A program made the position numbers and the translations under genes. From the NCBI GenBank assembly GCA_015066525.1, contig SVOG01000042.1, forward strand, positions 20,207 to 84,206: DNA of 64,000 bases, in the 5' to 3' direction. Below are positions 33,734 through 43,102 of the stretch, piece after piece. Position 1 is the stretch's first letter; the number at the start of each line of letters is the position of its first letter. This stretch comes from Oscillospiraceae bacterium. GTDB taxonomy: Bacteria; Bacillota; Clostridia; Oscillospirales; Acutalibacteraceae. The notes under the pieces were generated by a model. The model ran no database searches. It was not told the origin of the DNA and saw only the letters and a program-made list of their open reading frames with translations.

Positions 33734-34723
33734 TTACTGAGCGAGATAGAGCGGACGGGTGCTGATGTTGGTATTGTCCACATACCAGCTTCTGCCGATT
33801 TTTACGACGAAAACCGTCTGAGTTAAATCAATCTTGCCGCTCTCATCCTTAACGGCTACGGTAACCTCGGCAACCGACTCAATCTCATCTGCGTGATTGA
33901 GTGCTGCGAAGGTATCGACCATAGCGGTCTTGTTTTTATTTTTCTCATCCACATCGGTAACGCCGAGTGCGTCAGCGCGACCCTCGCCGCTCTCTGCAAC
34001 GGGAGTAATGCGCGCCTTGTACTGCTCTACGTAAGCCTTCGTTTCGTCAGCCGTGTATTCCTTGCAGTCGGTAACGGTGCAGGTGATTTTATAATCCTTG
34101 CCGAGCATCTTCTGATAAGCGCCCTGTGTCGCCTCGGCGAGGACGGTCTTATTATCCGCTGCGAGCACCTCTTCGGTACCGGTCAGGGAGTCGGCATAGG
34201 TCTGGACATTCGCCTCGAGCGCGCCGAACATATACTCCATACTCATATACTCGTCACCGTAAACCGCGTGTCTTACCTCAACGAGTTTGTCGAAGTACTT
34301 GGTGAACATACTGTCATAATCGTCCCAGCCGTAAGTCTTGAGGAGTTCTACATAGTAATCGTACATCGTCGAATAAACCGTGTCGATTGCCTTTTGCTCT
34401 TCCTCATTACCCTTGCCGACGAAGTCAGCCTGCTTCACATCGTCGCCGTCATTCACATAGGCAATCATATACGCCTTGCGGATGAAGTCGCCGTACTTCA
34501 GTTTACCGTTTTTGGAAACGAGGGTGGTCTTATAGGAATTGTAGCCGTCGCCCGTCTGGACAATACCGTCGACATAAGACTGCGCGACCTTTTCAGGGGA
34601 GAAAGCAGTGTATCTTGTCGTGTAAGCGAAGATAGTCAGCAAGACAAGAACGACTGCCATTACAATGCCGACACACACGGCATAAGCACCGGGTCTGAAG
34701 CCCTTCTTTTCTTTATCAGCCAT
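33734..34723 (-). CDS. Unknown single-pass membrane protein, in operon with GPH transporter
   Basis: 329 residues; I do not recognise a family. A short charged cytoplasmic start (MADKEKKGFRPG) is followed by one membrane helix (about 13-34) and an outside domain of about 290 residues rich in Asp, Lys and Tyr. The last part (VAEVTVAVKDESGKIDLTQTVFVVKIGRSWYVDN) looks like the DUF-type beta domains of secreted clostridial proteins (SNTF2-like ending). It starts 2 bp after the transporter stop, with the ribosome site GGAGGGG overlapping that stop, so translation is coupled. It may be an accessory or surface protein. Confidence 0.75.
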   Translation of the reverse strand: MADKEKKGFRPGAYAVCVGIVMAVVLVLLTIFAYTTRYTAFSPEKVAQSYVDGIVQTGDGYNSYKTTLVSKNGKLKYGDFIRKAYMIAYVNDGDDVKQADFVGKGNEEEQKAIDTVYSTMYDYYVELLKTYGWDDYDSMFTKYFDKLVEVRHAVYGDEYMSMEYMFGALEANVQTYADSLTGTEEVLAADNKTVLAEATQGAYQKMLGKDYKITCTVTDCKEYTADETKAYVEQYKARITPVAESGEGRADALGVTDVDEKNKNKTAMVDTFAALNHADEIESVAEVTVAVKDESGKIDLTQTVFVVKIGRSWYVDNTNISTRPLYLAQ

Positions 34724-34725
34724 TA

Positions 34726-36318
34726 CTACCCCTCCTTACTTTCAAGTTGCTCGCCGTTTTCATTCGCCTCTACTGCCTGCGCCTCTACTGCCTCGGCAAC
34801 CTCTTCGACAACGGATGTATCATCATTGTCAGCGGCGCCTTCGGCTGCTCTCTTTTCCGCAAGAGCAGCAGTGATTCTGTCCTTCTTCTCGCCTACCATA
34901 TCGTAGAAGAGAATCGGTACGAACTGAAGCACAACGAAAATAGCGGGGATAATCGTATAAATTGCGAGGAATTTATTGAGCGTTGCGTCCGTCTGGGTTG
35001 CGTAAGCGATATTGGCACTCTTGGAGAACTGATAGCCCGACCAGGTGTAAACAAGGAACGGAGCAAAATACTTCGTGCCTGCCGACGCAATCTTGGAAAA
35101 CAGACCGTAGCCCGCATATGCAAGACCTTCCTGGCGCTTGCCCGTCTTGTATTCCATCTCGTCAACGCAGTCCGCAATCATAATATTCGGCGTTACGTTC
35201 GTATTACCGTGCTGAATGCCGCAGAAGAAGTTGAGGATAAGGAACGGAACGATAAGCGTGCTGTTAAAGCCGATACCGCGCGATACGAAGTAAAGAATCG
35301 CGAGCGAGGTAGCGCCGTAGCAGCAGAAGAGGATAAAGGTCTTCTTGGTGGAGAACTTCTTAAGTACAAAGTTTACGAGCAGCGTACCGACCGCCGTACC
35401 GATACCCATCGGGAGCATCAGCGCGAGCTTCAGTCCCTTGGAACCGAGGAGATAAACGGCGATATAAAGCGATACCGTACCGTAAACGCCACGTCCGAAA
35501 CCGCAGAGTTTGGTAAGCGATACCATCAGAAGGTTTTTATTGGTAAATACGAGTTTGATGGACTCGATAAGCGAAACCTTCTCGGTGGTGTACGGAACAC
35601 GCTCCTTATTATTCGCGAAGAAAATCATCACGAAGATAATCATACCGAGCGCGCAGACCGCGGTGGAGATAATCAGGTCGAGACCCTGACCTTCCGCATT
35701 CTTGTACTGCTGCTGACCCATCAGTGCCTTCATAATTGCGGGCACAACGATGATGATAACCTGACCGCCCGACTGTCCGACGGAGCGCAGGAAGGACGCA
35801 ATGGAAATCGCGCTCGACCTTTCCTTGGGATTCGGTGAGCAGAGCGCGCCGAAGCAGTTTGACGGTGATTCCACCGCGCACGAAACCGCCGTATACAGCG
35901 CATAAATCACAAACATCCAGATGGTCGCGAAAGTAAAGTTATTGGTATTCGGTGCGACAAATACGAGCATTGCGATAATCGCAAGCGGAATCGCGCCGAA
36001 ACCTACCCAAGGCTTTACCTTACCGAGCGGCGTTCTCGTTCGGTCGACGAGAATACCGATAACCAGTTCCATCACTGCGCCGACAACGCCTGCCACACCG
36101 AAAACGGATGCGACAACCGATGCCAGTTTCGCAGAATCGAAACCCTGACCCTTGAAGGCGAAGTCAGCAAAGAAGGTCATCGTATAATCGGGCATCCAGC
36201 CGGTGAGCAATGCGACACCGAAGAGTCCGATACCAAAGGTGACAATCTCGGATGGCTTCATATACTTCTTTTCCGCCGGTGCAGCCGATACCGCAGCGGC
36301 GGCTTTCTTTTTAGCCAT
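34726..36318 (-). CDS. GPH-family sugar/cation symporter (MFS), second copy
   Basis: 530-residue transporter with 12 predicted helices. GILVDRTRTPLGKVKPWVGFG and IMIADCVDEMEYKTGKRQEGLAYA match the same positions in the protein at 17677. It has an extra N-terminal 20 residues (MAKKKAAAAVSAAPAEKK) and an acidic C-terminal tail of about 40 residues after the shared GEKKDRITAALAEKR. It likely imports a glycoside. The downstream gene is a single-pass membrane protein. Confidence 0.88.
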   Translation of the reverse strand: MAKKKAAAAVSAAPAEKKYMKPSEIVTFGIGLFGVALLTGWMPDYTMTFFADFAFKGQGFDSAKLASVVASVFGVAGVVGAVMELVIGILVDRTRTPLGKVKPWVGFGAIPLAIIAMLVFVAPNTNNFTFATIWMFVIYALYTAVSCAVESPSNCFGALCSPNPKERSSAISIASFLRSVGQSGGQVIIIVVPAIMKALMGQQQYKNAEGQGLDLIISTAVCALGMIIFVMIFFANNKERVPYTTEKVSLIESIKLVFTNKNLLMVSLTKLCGFGRGVYGTVSLYIAVYLLGSKGLKLALMLPMGIGTAVGTLLVNFVLKKFSTKKTFILFCCYGATSLAILYFVSRGIGFNSTLIVPFLILNFFCGIQHGNTNVTPNIMIADCVDEMEYKTGKRQEGLAYAGYGLFSKIASAGTKYFAPFLVYTWSGYQFSKSANIAYATQTDATLNKFLAIYTIIPAIFVVLQFVPILFYDMVGEKKDRITAALAEKRAAEGAADNDDTSVVEEVAEAVEAQAVEANENGEQLESKEG

Positions 36319-36350
36319 AAAGAAACCCCTTTTCTAAATATATTCAATTA

Positions 36351-36379
36351 ATTATATCAAATAATATTAGGTAATACAA
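36351..36379 (-). promoter_or_regulatory. Promoter of the second GPH transporter operon
   Basis: On the minus strand TTGTAT, 17 bp, TATAAT, about 33 bp before the start codon. Confidence 0.7.
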
Positions 36380-36432
36380 GTAATTATTTACATATTAATT
36401 GCATTTTTTTATATATTTTATGGCAAATTAAA

Positions 36433-36458
36433 CAAAAAAGAGGGCGGAAATTCCGCCC
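36433..36458 (-). terminator. Terminator of the met/Rrf2 operon
   Basis: On the minus strand GGGCGGA / TCCGCCC, followed by TCTTTTTTG. Confidence 0.8.
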
Positions 36459-36471
36459 CCACATGAAATAC

Positions 36472-36870
36472 TCAGAATAAATCCGCCAGCGTTTTGGAAT
36501 TGAGGAAGTCCATAATGACCTCGTTGAGCTCGTTCCACATCGGTCGCGTGAGACAGGAACCCGCCTTAGAGCACTCCTGCTCACAGTCAACACAGGCGAC
36601 GGGAGCGAGCGATTTTTCGGTCAGTATCAGAATTTCGCCGACTTTGTACTCGCAAATCTTACGGTTCAGTTTATAGCCGCCGCTCTTGCCGCGGGCACTG
36701 TCGACCAGTCCGCCCTTAGAGAGTTTGGCGATAATCGCCTCGAGATATTTCATACTGATTTCCTGGCGTTCGGAAATATCCTTGAGCGAAATATAGGTGT
36801 CCTCCCCGCTGTGCTGCGCGAGGTCGAGCATAATGCTCAGGGCGTATCTGCCCTTGGTTGAAATCATCAT
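36472..36870 (-). CDS. Rrf2-family regulator with cysteine cluster
   Basis: 132-residue winged-helix regulator. The start MMISTKGRYALSIMLDLA follows AGGAG; the longer track ORF runs into metH. The DNA-binding part reads ISLKDISERQEISMKYLEAIIAKLSKGGLVDSARGKSGGYKL. Near the end, ACVDCEQECSKAGSCL has four cysteines, so an iron-sulfur cluster as in IscR-type members is possible, unlike CymR. It is 28 bp behind metH on the same strand and may control sulfur or methionine genes including its own operon. Confidence 0.9.
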   Translation of the reverse strand: MMISTKGRYALSIMLDLAQHSGEDTYISLKDISERQEISMKYLEAIIAKLSKGGLVDSARGKSGGYKLNRKICEYKVGEILILTEKSLAPVACVDCEQECSKAGSCLTRPMWNELNEVIMDFLNSKTLADLF

Positions 36871-36898
36871 AGCTTTTCTCCTGACAGTGGTATTAGGG

Positions 36899-39208
36899 TC
36901 AGTCCCCGATAGCACTAAAATATTCCTGCGCGATGCGGACGCTCTCCATCGCGTCCTTCGCATAATAATCGGCGTCAATCATCCGCGCGTACTCCTTCGT
37001 CAGGACGGCGCCGCCGACAAACACCTTCGCATCCGTGTTTTCGTGAATTAAGTGAATCGTCTTTTCCATATTCGGCACCGTCGTCGTCATCAGCGCCGAA
37101 AGTCCCACGAATTTCGCGCCGTGCTCCACCGTCTTTTCGAGCACGGTTTCGCATTTGACATCCTTGCCGAGGTCGATGACGTCAAAACCGTAGTTTTGCA
37201 GCAGCACCTTGACGATATTCTTGCCGATATCGTGGATGTCGCCCTCGACCGTGGCGATGATAATCTTGTCGCCCTTTACCTGGGGCGTACCTTTTGAGGC
37301 AAGGCACGCCTTAATCTCATCAAATGCCGCCTTTGCCGCATCCGCAGCCATCAGCAGTTGGGGCAAAAACAGTTTATTTTTCTCAAATCCGTCTCCCACG
37401 ATGTCGAGTGCAGGGATAATATGCGCATTGATAACCTCGAGCGGTGCGGTATCCTGCAACAGCACGCGTGCACAGGAGGCGCTCTCGTCCTTCATACCCT
37501 TAATAATTGCGTCCTTGAGCGTCACATCGGCGCTCGCCGTTTGCGCGATTTCGACCGCGGTTGCCGAAGCAATGTACTCCGTACAGTTATCGTCAAGCCC
37601 CGCCAGCGCGTTAAACGAATAATAGGCGTTCATCATACTCTGTGACTTCGGATTGATGATACCGCCGCTGAGTCCTGCGCCGAGCGCCTGCGTGTAAAAG
37701 GCAGTATTAATCACTTCTCTATTCGGCAGACCGAAGCTGATATTCGACACGCCGAGTACGGTATTCACACCGAGGGTGTTCTTACAGTAGTCAACGACCT
37801 TCAGCGTTTCGACCGCATTTTGCTGATTCGTGCTGATCGTCATCGTCAGCGCGTCGATAACAAGGTTTTTCTTGTCAATGCCGTACTCTTTGGCAGTCTC
37901 GATCATCTTCTCGGCAATCTTAATTCTGCTCTCGGCATCCTCGGGAATGCCGCTCTCATCGAGACAGAGACAGACGACCACGCCGCCGTATTTCTTCGCA
38001 AGCGGGAAAATCTCCGCCATGGACTTCGCCTTGCCGTTGACGGAGTTAATCATCGCCTTACCGTTATAGATACGCAGCGCCTTCTCGAGCGCGAGCGGGT
38101 CGGAGGAGTCGAGCTGCAAAGGCGTCGGCAGCACCGACTGGAGTTGATAAACTGCGTCGGTGAGCATCTGTACCTCATCAATCTCAGGCAGTCCTACGTT
38201 GACGTCGAGAATGTGGGCGCCGCAGTCACGCTGCGTAATGCCCTCCTTGAGAATATAATCCATATCGCCGTTTCTCAGCGCTTCCTTAAGCAATTTCTTG
38301 CCCGTCGGGTTAATGCGCTCGCCGATAACGGCGCTCTTTTTTCCGAGTTCCACGCACTCGCTGTAACTCGACACGAGGGTGGTATGCTTAAAGGAGGGAG
38401 CGCAGTCGGGAATATCTTTTGTCGCGGCAATCAGCGCGCGGATATGGTCGGGATTCGTTCCGCAGCAACCGCCGAGATACGACACGCCGAGGGCGGCAAT
38501 CTCCTTCATATATCCCGCAAACTCGTCGGGAGTTACGTTATAGACCGTCTCGCCGTTCACACTCTCGGGCAGTCCCGCGTTCGGGTTTACCATAATCGGC
38601 GTGGATGAAACGCTGACGAGCTCCTCCACGAGCGGTATCATCTGTTTCGGACCGAGTCCGCAGTTAAAACCGATAACATCGACGCCGAGTCCCTCGCACA
38701 TGGCGACCGCCGTTTTCACATCGGCGCCTGTAAGCAGTCTTCCCTTTTCGTCAAAAATCATCGAGACAAAGACGGGCAGGTCGCAGTTTTCCTTAGCCGC
38801 GAGCACAGCCGCCTTGATTTCATAGGTGTCTCCCATTGTTTCAATCAAAACGAAATCCGCGCCGTCGGCTCCCGCCTTGACCACCTCGGCATAAAGGGAC
38901 ACGCAATCCTCAAAATCGAGGTCACCCATCGGTTTCAGCAGTTTTCCCGTCGGTCCGAGGTCGAGCGCAACCTTTTTGCCTGCCTTCTTCGCGAGGGCAA
39001 CGCCCGCGCGCACAATCTCGGCACAGTTTTCGTATTTCAGCGGATTCGCGCCGAAGGTGTTGGCGGTAATAATATCCGCGCCCGCCTCGGCGTATGCCCG
39101 ATGCACGCGCAGGACACGCTCGGGGTCGGTGATATTCAGTTGTTCGGGAAGCTCTCCCGCTGCCAGCTGCAACATCGTTCCCATTCCGCCGTCAAAATAC
39201 TGTATCAT
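36899..39208 (-). CDS. metH: Cobalamin-dependent methionine synthase, lacking the reactivation domain
   Basis: 769-residue MetH made of three modules: homocysteine-binding (zinc ligands C183, C248, C249 in FNCGLG and GGCCG), pterin-binding (VIGERINPTGKK, about 290-560), and cobalamin-binding with EGDIHDIGKN (His659 as lower ligand). It moves a methyl group from methyl-THF to homocysteine. The fourth, reactivation module is missing and is instead encoded by the gene just upstream. metF, which makes its substrate, leads the operon. It depends on B12. Confidence 0.96.
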   Translation of the reverse strand: MIQYFDGGMGTMLQLAAGELPEQLNITDPERVLRVHRAYAEAGADIITANTFGANPLKYENCAEIVRAGVALAKKAGKKVALDLGPTGKLLKPMGDLDFEDCVSLYAEVVKAGADGADFVLIETMGDTYEIKAAVLAAKENCDLPVFVSMIFDEKGRLLTGADVKTAVAMCEGLGVDVIGFNCGLGPKQMIPLVEELVSVSSTPIMVNPNAGLPESVNGETVYNVTPDEFAGYMKEIAALGVSYLGGCCGTNPDHIRALIAATKDIPDCAPSFKHTTLVSSYSECVELGKKSAVIGERINPTGKKLLKEALRNGDMDYILKEGITQRDCGAHILDVNVGLPEIDEVQMLTDAVYQLQSVLPTPLQLDSSDPLALEKALRIYNGKAMINSVNGKAKSMAEIFPLAKKYGGVVVCLCLDESGIPEDAESRIKIAEKMIETAKEYGIDKKNLVIDALTMTISTNQQNAVETLKVVDYCKNTLGVNTVLGVSNISFGLPNREVINTAFYTQALGAGLSGGIINPKSQSMMNAYYSFNALAGLDDNCTEYIASATAVEIAQTASADVTLKDAIIKGMKDESASCARVLLQDTAPLEVINAHIIPALDIVGDGFEKNKLFLPQLLMAADAAKAAFDEIKACLASKGTPQVKGDKIIIATVEGDIHDIGKNIVKVLLQNYGFDVIDLGKDVKCETVLEKTVEHGAKFVGLSALMTTTVPNMEKTIHLIHENTDAKVFVGGAVLTKEYARMIDADYYAKDAMESVRIAQEYFSAIGD

Positions 39209-39226
39209 AGTGTTTTCTCCAAAAAC

Positions 39227-39312
39227 AGTTTTGAGTTGCTAAACATTAGTATCTTCTCGATGCCTTGCGCAGCTCAAAACTCAATGCTCAAAACTTGTGA
39301 GCGCAGCGAACT
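39227..39312. repeat. Heptamer repeat element C
   Basis: Units GCTCAAA / ACTCAAT / GCTCAAA / ACTTGTG in exact 7-bp steps (39272-39299), an inverted copy AGTTTTGAG on the left, and the core GTGAGCGCAGCGAAC on the right, which runs into the stop codon of the upstream gene. It fills the gap between the two halves of the split MetH. Confidence 0.6.
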
Positions 39313-39871
39313 ACTCATCGGCAATGCCGATGATTGCCGTAACGCTTTTAGTCGGTATCATTTCAAAGGTATCGGTCAGGGTAACGCCGATACGCTTGGT
39401 TATCTCAATCAGGTCAAAAACCTGCTTCTGCGCTGAAATATCGAGGTCAAAATATCCCGGTGAGTACCGCTGACGCAGGGCGACGCCCTCCGTCTCTTTT
39501 ATCTGCTCCTCGAGTGCGTCGCAGACTTCCTCAATCTTACACGCCGCAGCCGCCTGCAGTGCCATCGCGAGCGCCACATCGGTAGCGGACGCGCGCTGAA
39601 TCAAGCGGTCGCACGCCGTGCCGAGCGTCGCGCCGAATACCACCGCGCGCTGACACCCTCTGAGATTGTCAGCGAGATGGCTGCTGCGAAATACCGCGCC
39701 GCCGATGGTACAAACGTCGCCCTCCACCGTGCAGGCAAAAATGCGGCTGAGCGTTTTCGGCTGTGCCTCATTTTCAATCATCTGAGCCGCCTTGTCGGCG
39801 AGGGCAAGGATATGCGCGTCGGTCGTGTGACTGTTCGTGCGCATATAGCGCAAAATCTCCGCCCTATCCAT
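39311..39871 (-). CDS. Stand-alone methionine synthase reactivation domain protein
   Basis: 186-residue protein resembling the C-terminal activation module of MetH, which binds SAM to remethylate oxidised cobalamin. RYSPGYFDLDISAQKQVFDLIEITKRIGVTLTDTFEMIPTKSVTAIIGI near the end is the recognisable part (YSPGYGD-like SAM site). It starts within the metF stop (ATGGATAG) and precedes the metH gene that lacks this module. This split form is known in Firmicutes. Confidence 0.88.
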   Translation of the reverse strand: MDRAEILRYMRTNSHTTDAHILALADKAAQMIENEAQPKTLSRIFACTVEGDVCTIGGAVFRSSHLADNLRGCQRAVVFGATLGTACDRLIQRASATDVALAMALQAAAACKIEEVCDALEEQIKETEGVALRQRYSPGYFDLDISAQKQVFDLIEITKRIGVTLTDTFEMIPTKSVTAIIGIADE

Positions 39872-40730
39872 CAATGATATCCGACAACCCGTTCATAATC
39901 GCCGCGGCGACATCGGGCTTGTTCATCGTATAAATATGGATATTATTGACACCGTTTGCCATCAGGTCGATAATCTGCTCGGTTGCATAGATGATGCCCG
40001 CCTGCTTCATTGACTTCGGGTCGTCGCCGAAGCGCTCCATAATGCGATAAAACTTCTTCGGCACGGAGCAGTTGGACAGTTCGATGCTGCGCATAATCTG
40101 CTTCGCATTCGTAATCGGCATAATGCCCGCGATAATCGGCACATTGATACCCTTAATGCGGCACATCTCATAGAAATTCAGAAATTTGTCGTTATCAAAA
40201 AACATCTGCGAGGTCAGAAACTGCGCGCCGCAGTCGACTTTATATTTCAGATAACCGATATCCTCCACGCGGTCGCGGCTCTCGGGATGAATCTCGGGAT
40301 AGCATGCGCCGCCGATACAGAAATCGCCCATTTCCTTAATCTCGTTAATCAGTTGATAGGCATGCTCGAAATACTGCTTGTCGGGAAAAACAAAGCCCTC
40401 GGGAATATCGCCGCGCAGCGCAAGGATATTCTCAATTCCGTTTTCCTGGAGTTCATTCACCACATGATGAATCTTGTCGCGGGTGGAGGTAAGGCAGGTG
40501 AGATGCGATAGGGGTGCCACGCCGCTATTCTTAATCTCGTTGGCAATCTCGGTCGTAAATCCCGACTGCGTGCCCGCTGCACCGTAGGTCACGCTCATAA
40601 AAGACGGCTTTGCGTCGCACATCTCGCGCACAACCGTCTTCGTGCTCTCGATCTTGTCCCACTGCTTGGGAGGGAACACCTCGAAGGAAACCGTCACTCT
40701 GCTTTTTTGAAGAATCTCGCTGATTTTCAT
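39864..40730 (-). CDS. metF: Methylenetetrahydrofolate reductase
   Basis: 288-residue flavoenzyme that makes 5-methyl-THF. VSFEVFPPK near the start, FMSVTYGAAG, HLTCLTSTRD, NILALRGD and FLTSQMFFDNDKFLNFY are standard. The start MKISEI (ATG) with AGGGTG upstream is preferred over the in-frame GTG at 40739. It leads the operon metF - reactivation protein - metH - Rrf2. A linked MetV-like subunit was not seen. Confidence 0.95.
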   Translation of the reverse strand: MKISEILQKSRVTVSFEVFPPKQWDKIESTKTVVREMCDAKPSFMSVTYGAAGTQSGFTTEIANEIKNSGVAPLSHLTCLTSTRDKIHHVVNELQENGIENILALRGDIPEGFVFPDKQYFEHAYQLINEIKEMGDFCIGGACYPEIHPESRDRVEDIGYLKYKVDCGAQFLTSQMFFDNDKFLNFYEMCRIKGINVPIIAGIMPITNAKQIMRSIELSNCSVPKKFYRIMERFGDDPKSMKQAGIIYATEQIIDLMANGVNNIHIYTMNKPDVAAAIMNGLSDIIDG

Positions 40731-40759
40731 ACAAATCACCCTAAATTGATATAAAATAA

Positions 40760-40787
40760 ATTATAGCACGAATTCCTACTTTGTCAA
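40760..40787 (-). promoter_or_regulatory. Promoter of the metF-metH operon
   Basis: On the minus strand TTGACA, 16 bp, TATAAT, only 30 bp before the metF start; the short leader leaves no room for a SAM or T-box riboswitch. Confidence 0.75.
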
Positions 40788-40793
40788 TATGAT

Positions 40794-42164
40794 TTAACTG
40801 AGGATGGCGGTGACAATCGTATCGGCAGGGACAAAAAGCGTTTGGCAAAACGCACCGTCGTAAACGGTCGTCAGTTTCTCCTGCTGATTCGAAGAAATCA
40901 CCCGCATCGTGCTGAAATCGCCCGCGATGTCGAGCGTGTTATCCGCGCCTTCATTCACCGCGACAAGCACCGTTTTACCCTCGGGTGTGCGGAAAGCGAA
41001 GGCGTTAAAGTCGTTATTGTCCTCCGTCGGGCGCAGACCGATATCGAGCGCCACGGAACCCTTCGGAACATATTTAGAGAAATGCGCGTAGCCGTAGTAA
41101 CGCTCGGCAACGCTCCACTCGCTGAAGTCCGCACTCGCGGAAATCAGGCTGTCGGCATAGTCAAGACCGTCCTCGTGTTTTGCAATCCCGTTTACGGCAA
41201 CCCACGAGGTCCAGGTAACCGCCCGGCAGATGGTCATATCCTGCCCGATAATGCGCGCGGTAATCAGCGCGCCCTTGAAGTCACGCGTATGATGCTTACA
41301 CGGCAGCTCGCACCACTCCGTCATATCGAAACGATACTGCGGGTGCGCCATCACAATCTGCTTGCAGAATTCGCGGCGTGATTCGGGAGAATGATCCACA
41401 TGGTAGGAATGATACGCGATAATATCCGTCACGCTCATAATCTCGTCGTCCGCAAGAATTGCCCAGAGATATTTCGGTGTGGTCTGGAGCAGCTCACCGC
41501 TCTCGGGAATGCAGAGCTTTACGGGCATATTGCGGCGCTTAATCTCCGTGGCGAAAATATGCAGCACCTCGGCAACCTCCTCGGGCTCATAGTGACAGCC
41601 CTCCTGCCACACGACGTCGCCGCCCCATTTCCACTGCGGCTCGTTAATCGGGCTGATATAATCGACGGGCAGTCCCTCGTCGAGGAAGTGCTGCGTCACT
41701 GTCAGAAAATAATCGGCAAATGCCTTATATTTCGATTTGGGGATATTGCAGGTATGCATCAGCAGTCCGCCCGACGCCTGCCCTGTCGCGGTCTGGGAGT
41801 AATGCGGCGAATTCGCAAAGAGAATCAGGGTGTCAACATTACCCGTCGCCACCGCTTTTTTCATCACCTCGACGGCAGTTTTATCGCGCGAGAAATCCCA
41901 CGAGGTCTCCTCCTTCTCCTTATCGAAGAGCATCATCGACTCCGTTCTGCGCCACGGGTCGGGCACGCGGCAGTTCGTCTCGTCCGTGCCGCCGCCGACA
42001 TTATAACGGTAGATATTCAGACCGAGTCCGTCGTCGCCGTAGAGCAAATCAATAATCTTGTCCTGCGTGTCACTGTCCGCGCACGCCTGGCTCCACCAGC
42101 ACGCCGATGTGCCCCAGCCTTTAATAGTCTGTAAATCCTTTGCTGCGTCTAAATGAATTTTCAT
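40794..42164 (-). CDS. Glycoside hydrolase, GH30-like
   Basis: 456-residue clan GH-A (beta/alpha)8 enzyme with a short C-terminal beta domain. The start MKIHLDAAKDLQTIKGWGTSACWW (AAAGGCGG upstream) is the GH30 opening (GxGxS..W). SPINEPQWKW gives the acid/base Glu and DMTEWCELPC the nucleophile Glu. The C-terminal FRTPEGKTVLVAVNEG is as in GH30. There is no signal peptide, so it acts inside the cell. The closest activities I know for such sequences are endo-beta-1,6-galactanase-like; the substrate is not certain. Confidence 0.82.
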   Translation of the reverse strand: MKIHLDAAKDLQTIKGWGTSACWWSQACADSDTQDKIIDLLYGDDGLGLNIYRYNVGGGTDETNCRVPDPWRRTESMMLFDKEKEETSWDFSRDKTAVEVMKKAVATGNVDTLILFANSPHYSQTATGQASGGLLMHTCNIPKSKYKAFADYFLTVTQHFLDEGLPVDYISPINEPQWKWGGDVVWQEGCHYEPEEVAEVLHIFATEIKRRNMPVKLCIPESGELLQTTPKYLWAILADDEIMSVTDIIAYHSYHVDHSPESRREFCKQIVMAHPQYRFDMTEWCELPCKHHTRDFKGALITARIIGQDMTICRAVTWTSWVAVNGIAKHEDGLDYADSLISASADFSEWSVAERYYGYAHFSKYVPKGSVALDIGLRPTEDNNDFNAFAFRTPEGKTVLVAVNEGADNTLDIAGDFSTMRVISSNQQEKLTTVYDGAFCQTLFVPADTIVTAILS

Positions 42165-42195
42165 AGGACTACCGCCTTTACATTTCAATGAATTT

Positions 42196-42224
42196 ATTAT
42201 AAAATTATATTCATAATAAGTCAA
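42196..42224 (-). promoter_or_regulatory. Promoter of the GH30-like gene
   Basis: On the minus strand TTGACT, 17 bp, TATAAT. Confidence 0.75.
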
Positions 42225-42239
42225 ACAAAAGGTGCAAAT

Positions 42240-43070
42240 ATGTATAAAAAAATTGAATTAATCGGCACGGACCTCGACGGCACGCTCCTCACCGACGACA
42301 AAACCCTGTCGCCCGCTACGGTAAATGCCGTCAAAAAAGCCTACGCCGCAGGCATTCATATCGTGCCCATCACGGGCAGACCGCTGAAAGGGATTCCCGC
42401 CTGCGTGCGCGAACGCGAAGAAATTGAATATATTATCGCCAGTAACGGCGCGCATATCTACGATGTCAAAAATGACAGGGACATCTACTCCGGCGCCATC
42501 GACAGCGAGAAAAGCCGCGCGCTGATTGACCGGCTGCGAAAACTCGACTGTATGTTTGAGCCATTTGCGGATGGCGCGGGATATGCAGAAAAAGATGTAT
42601 TTGACTATTACATCAAAACCTTTCGCGGCACGCCGCTCGAGGATTACTTCTTCTCGTCGCGCATTGTCTGCGAACGCTACGAGAAGTTATTTGACGGGAA
42701 AAGCCGTCGGGCGGACGAAATCTTCATCAACTGCGCCGACGAAGCAATACGCGAAAGCGTCATTAAAATCACAAATGACCTCGGCGGACTGCAGTACTGC
42801 AATCTCGGCGACCGGTTCATCGAGGTCACGAAGGCAGGCACCGACAAGGGCACGGCACTTGCAAAAATCTGCGCGCATCTCGGCATTTCTGTCGACAACA
42901 CCATCGCCTTCGGCGACGGCGAAAACGATTTACAGTTTATGCAGACGGCGGGCATCTCCGTCGCAATGGAAAACGCCTTCCCCGTCATCAAAAACGCCGC
43001 CGACATCATCACAAAATCCAATAACGACGACGGCGTGGCAGCCATCCTGAACGAAATACTGCGCCCATAA
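42240..43070 (+). CDS. Cof-type HAD-superfamily phosphatase
   Basis: 276-residue HAD hydrolase with motif I GTDLDGTLL (D9/D11 region), motif II PITGRP, a C2 cap, the Lys of GTALAKI and motif IV FGDGENDLQFM. These enzymes dephosphorylate sugar phosphates or cofactors such as FMN or pyridoxal phosphate. It is divergent from the GH30-like gene, 75 bp away. The exact substrate is unknown. Confidence 0.92.
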   Translation: MYKKIELIGTDLDGTLLTDDKTLSPATVNAVKKAYAAGIHIVPITGRPLKGIPACVREREEIEYIIASNGAHIYDVKNDRDIYSGAIDSEKSRALIDRLRKLDCMFEPFADGAGYAEKDVFDYYIKTFRGTPLEDYFFSSRIVCERYEKLFDGKSRRADEIFINCADEAIRESVIKITNDLGGLQYCNLGDRFIEVTKAGTDKGTALAKICAHLGISVDNTIAFGDGENDLQFMQTAGISVAMENAFPVIKNAADIITKSNNDDGVAAILNEILRP

Positions 43071-43071
43071 T

Positions 43072-43102
43072 AAAAAGGACAAGATTATTTCTTGTCCTTT
43101 TT
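43072..43102. terminator. Bidirectional terminator between convergent genes
   Basis: Stem AAAAAGGACAAG / CTTGTCCTTTTT with a 7-base loop; the stop codon of the minus-strand gene lies in the loop. Confidence 0.85.
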
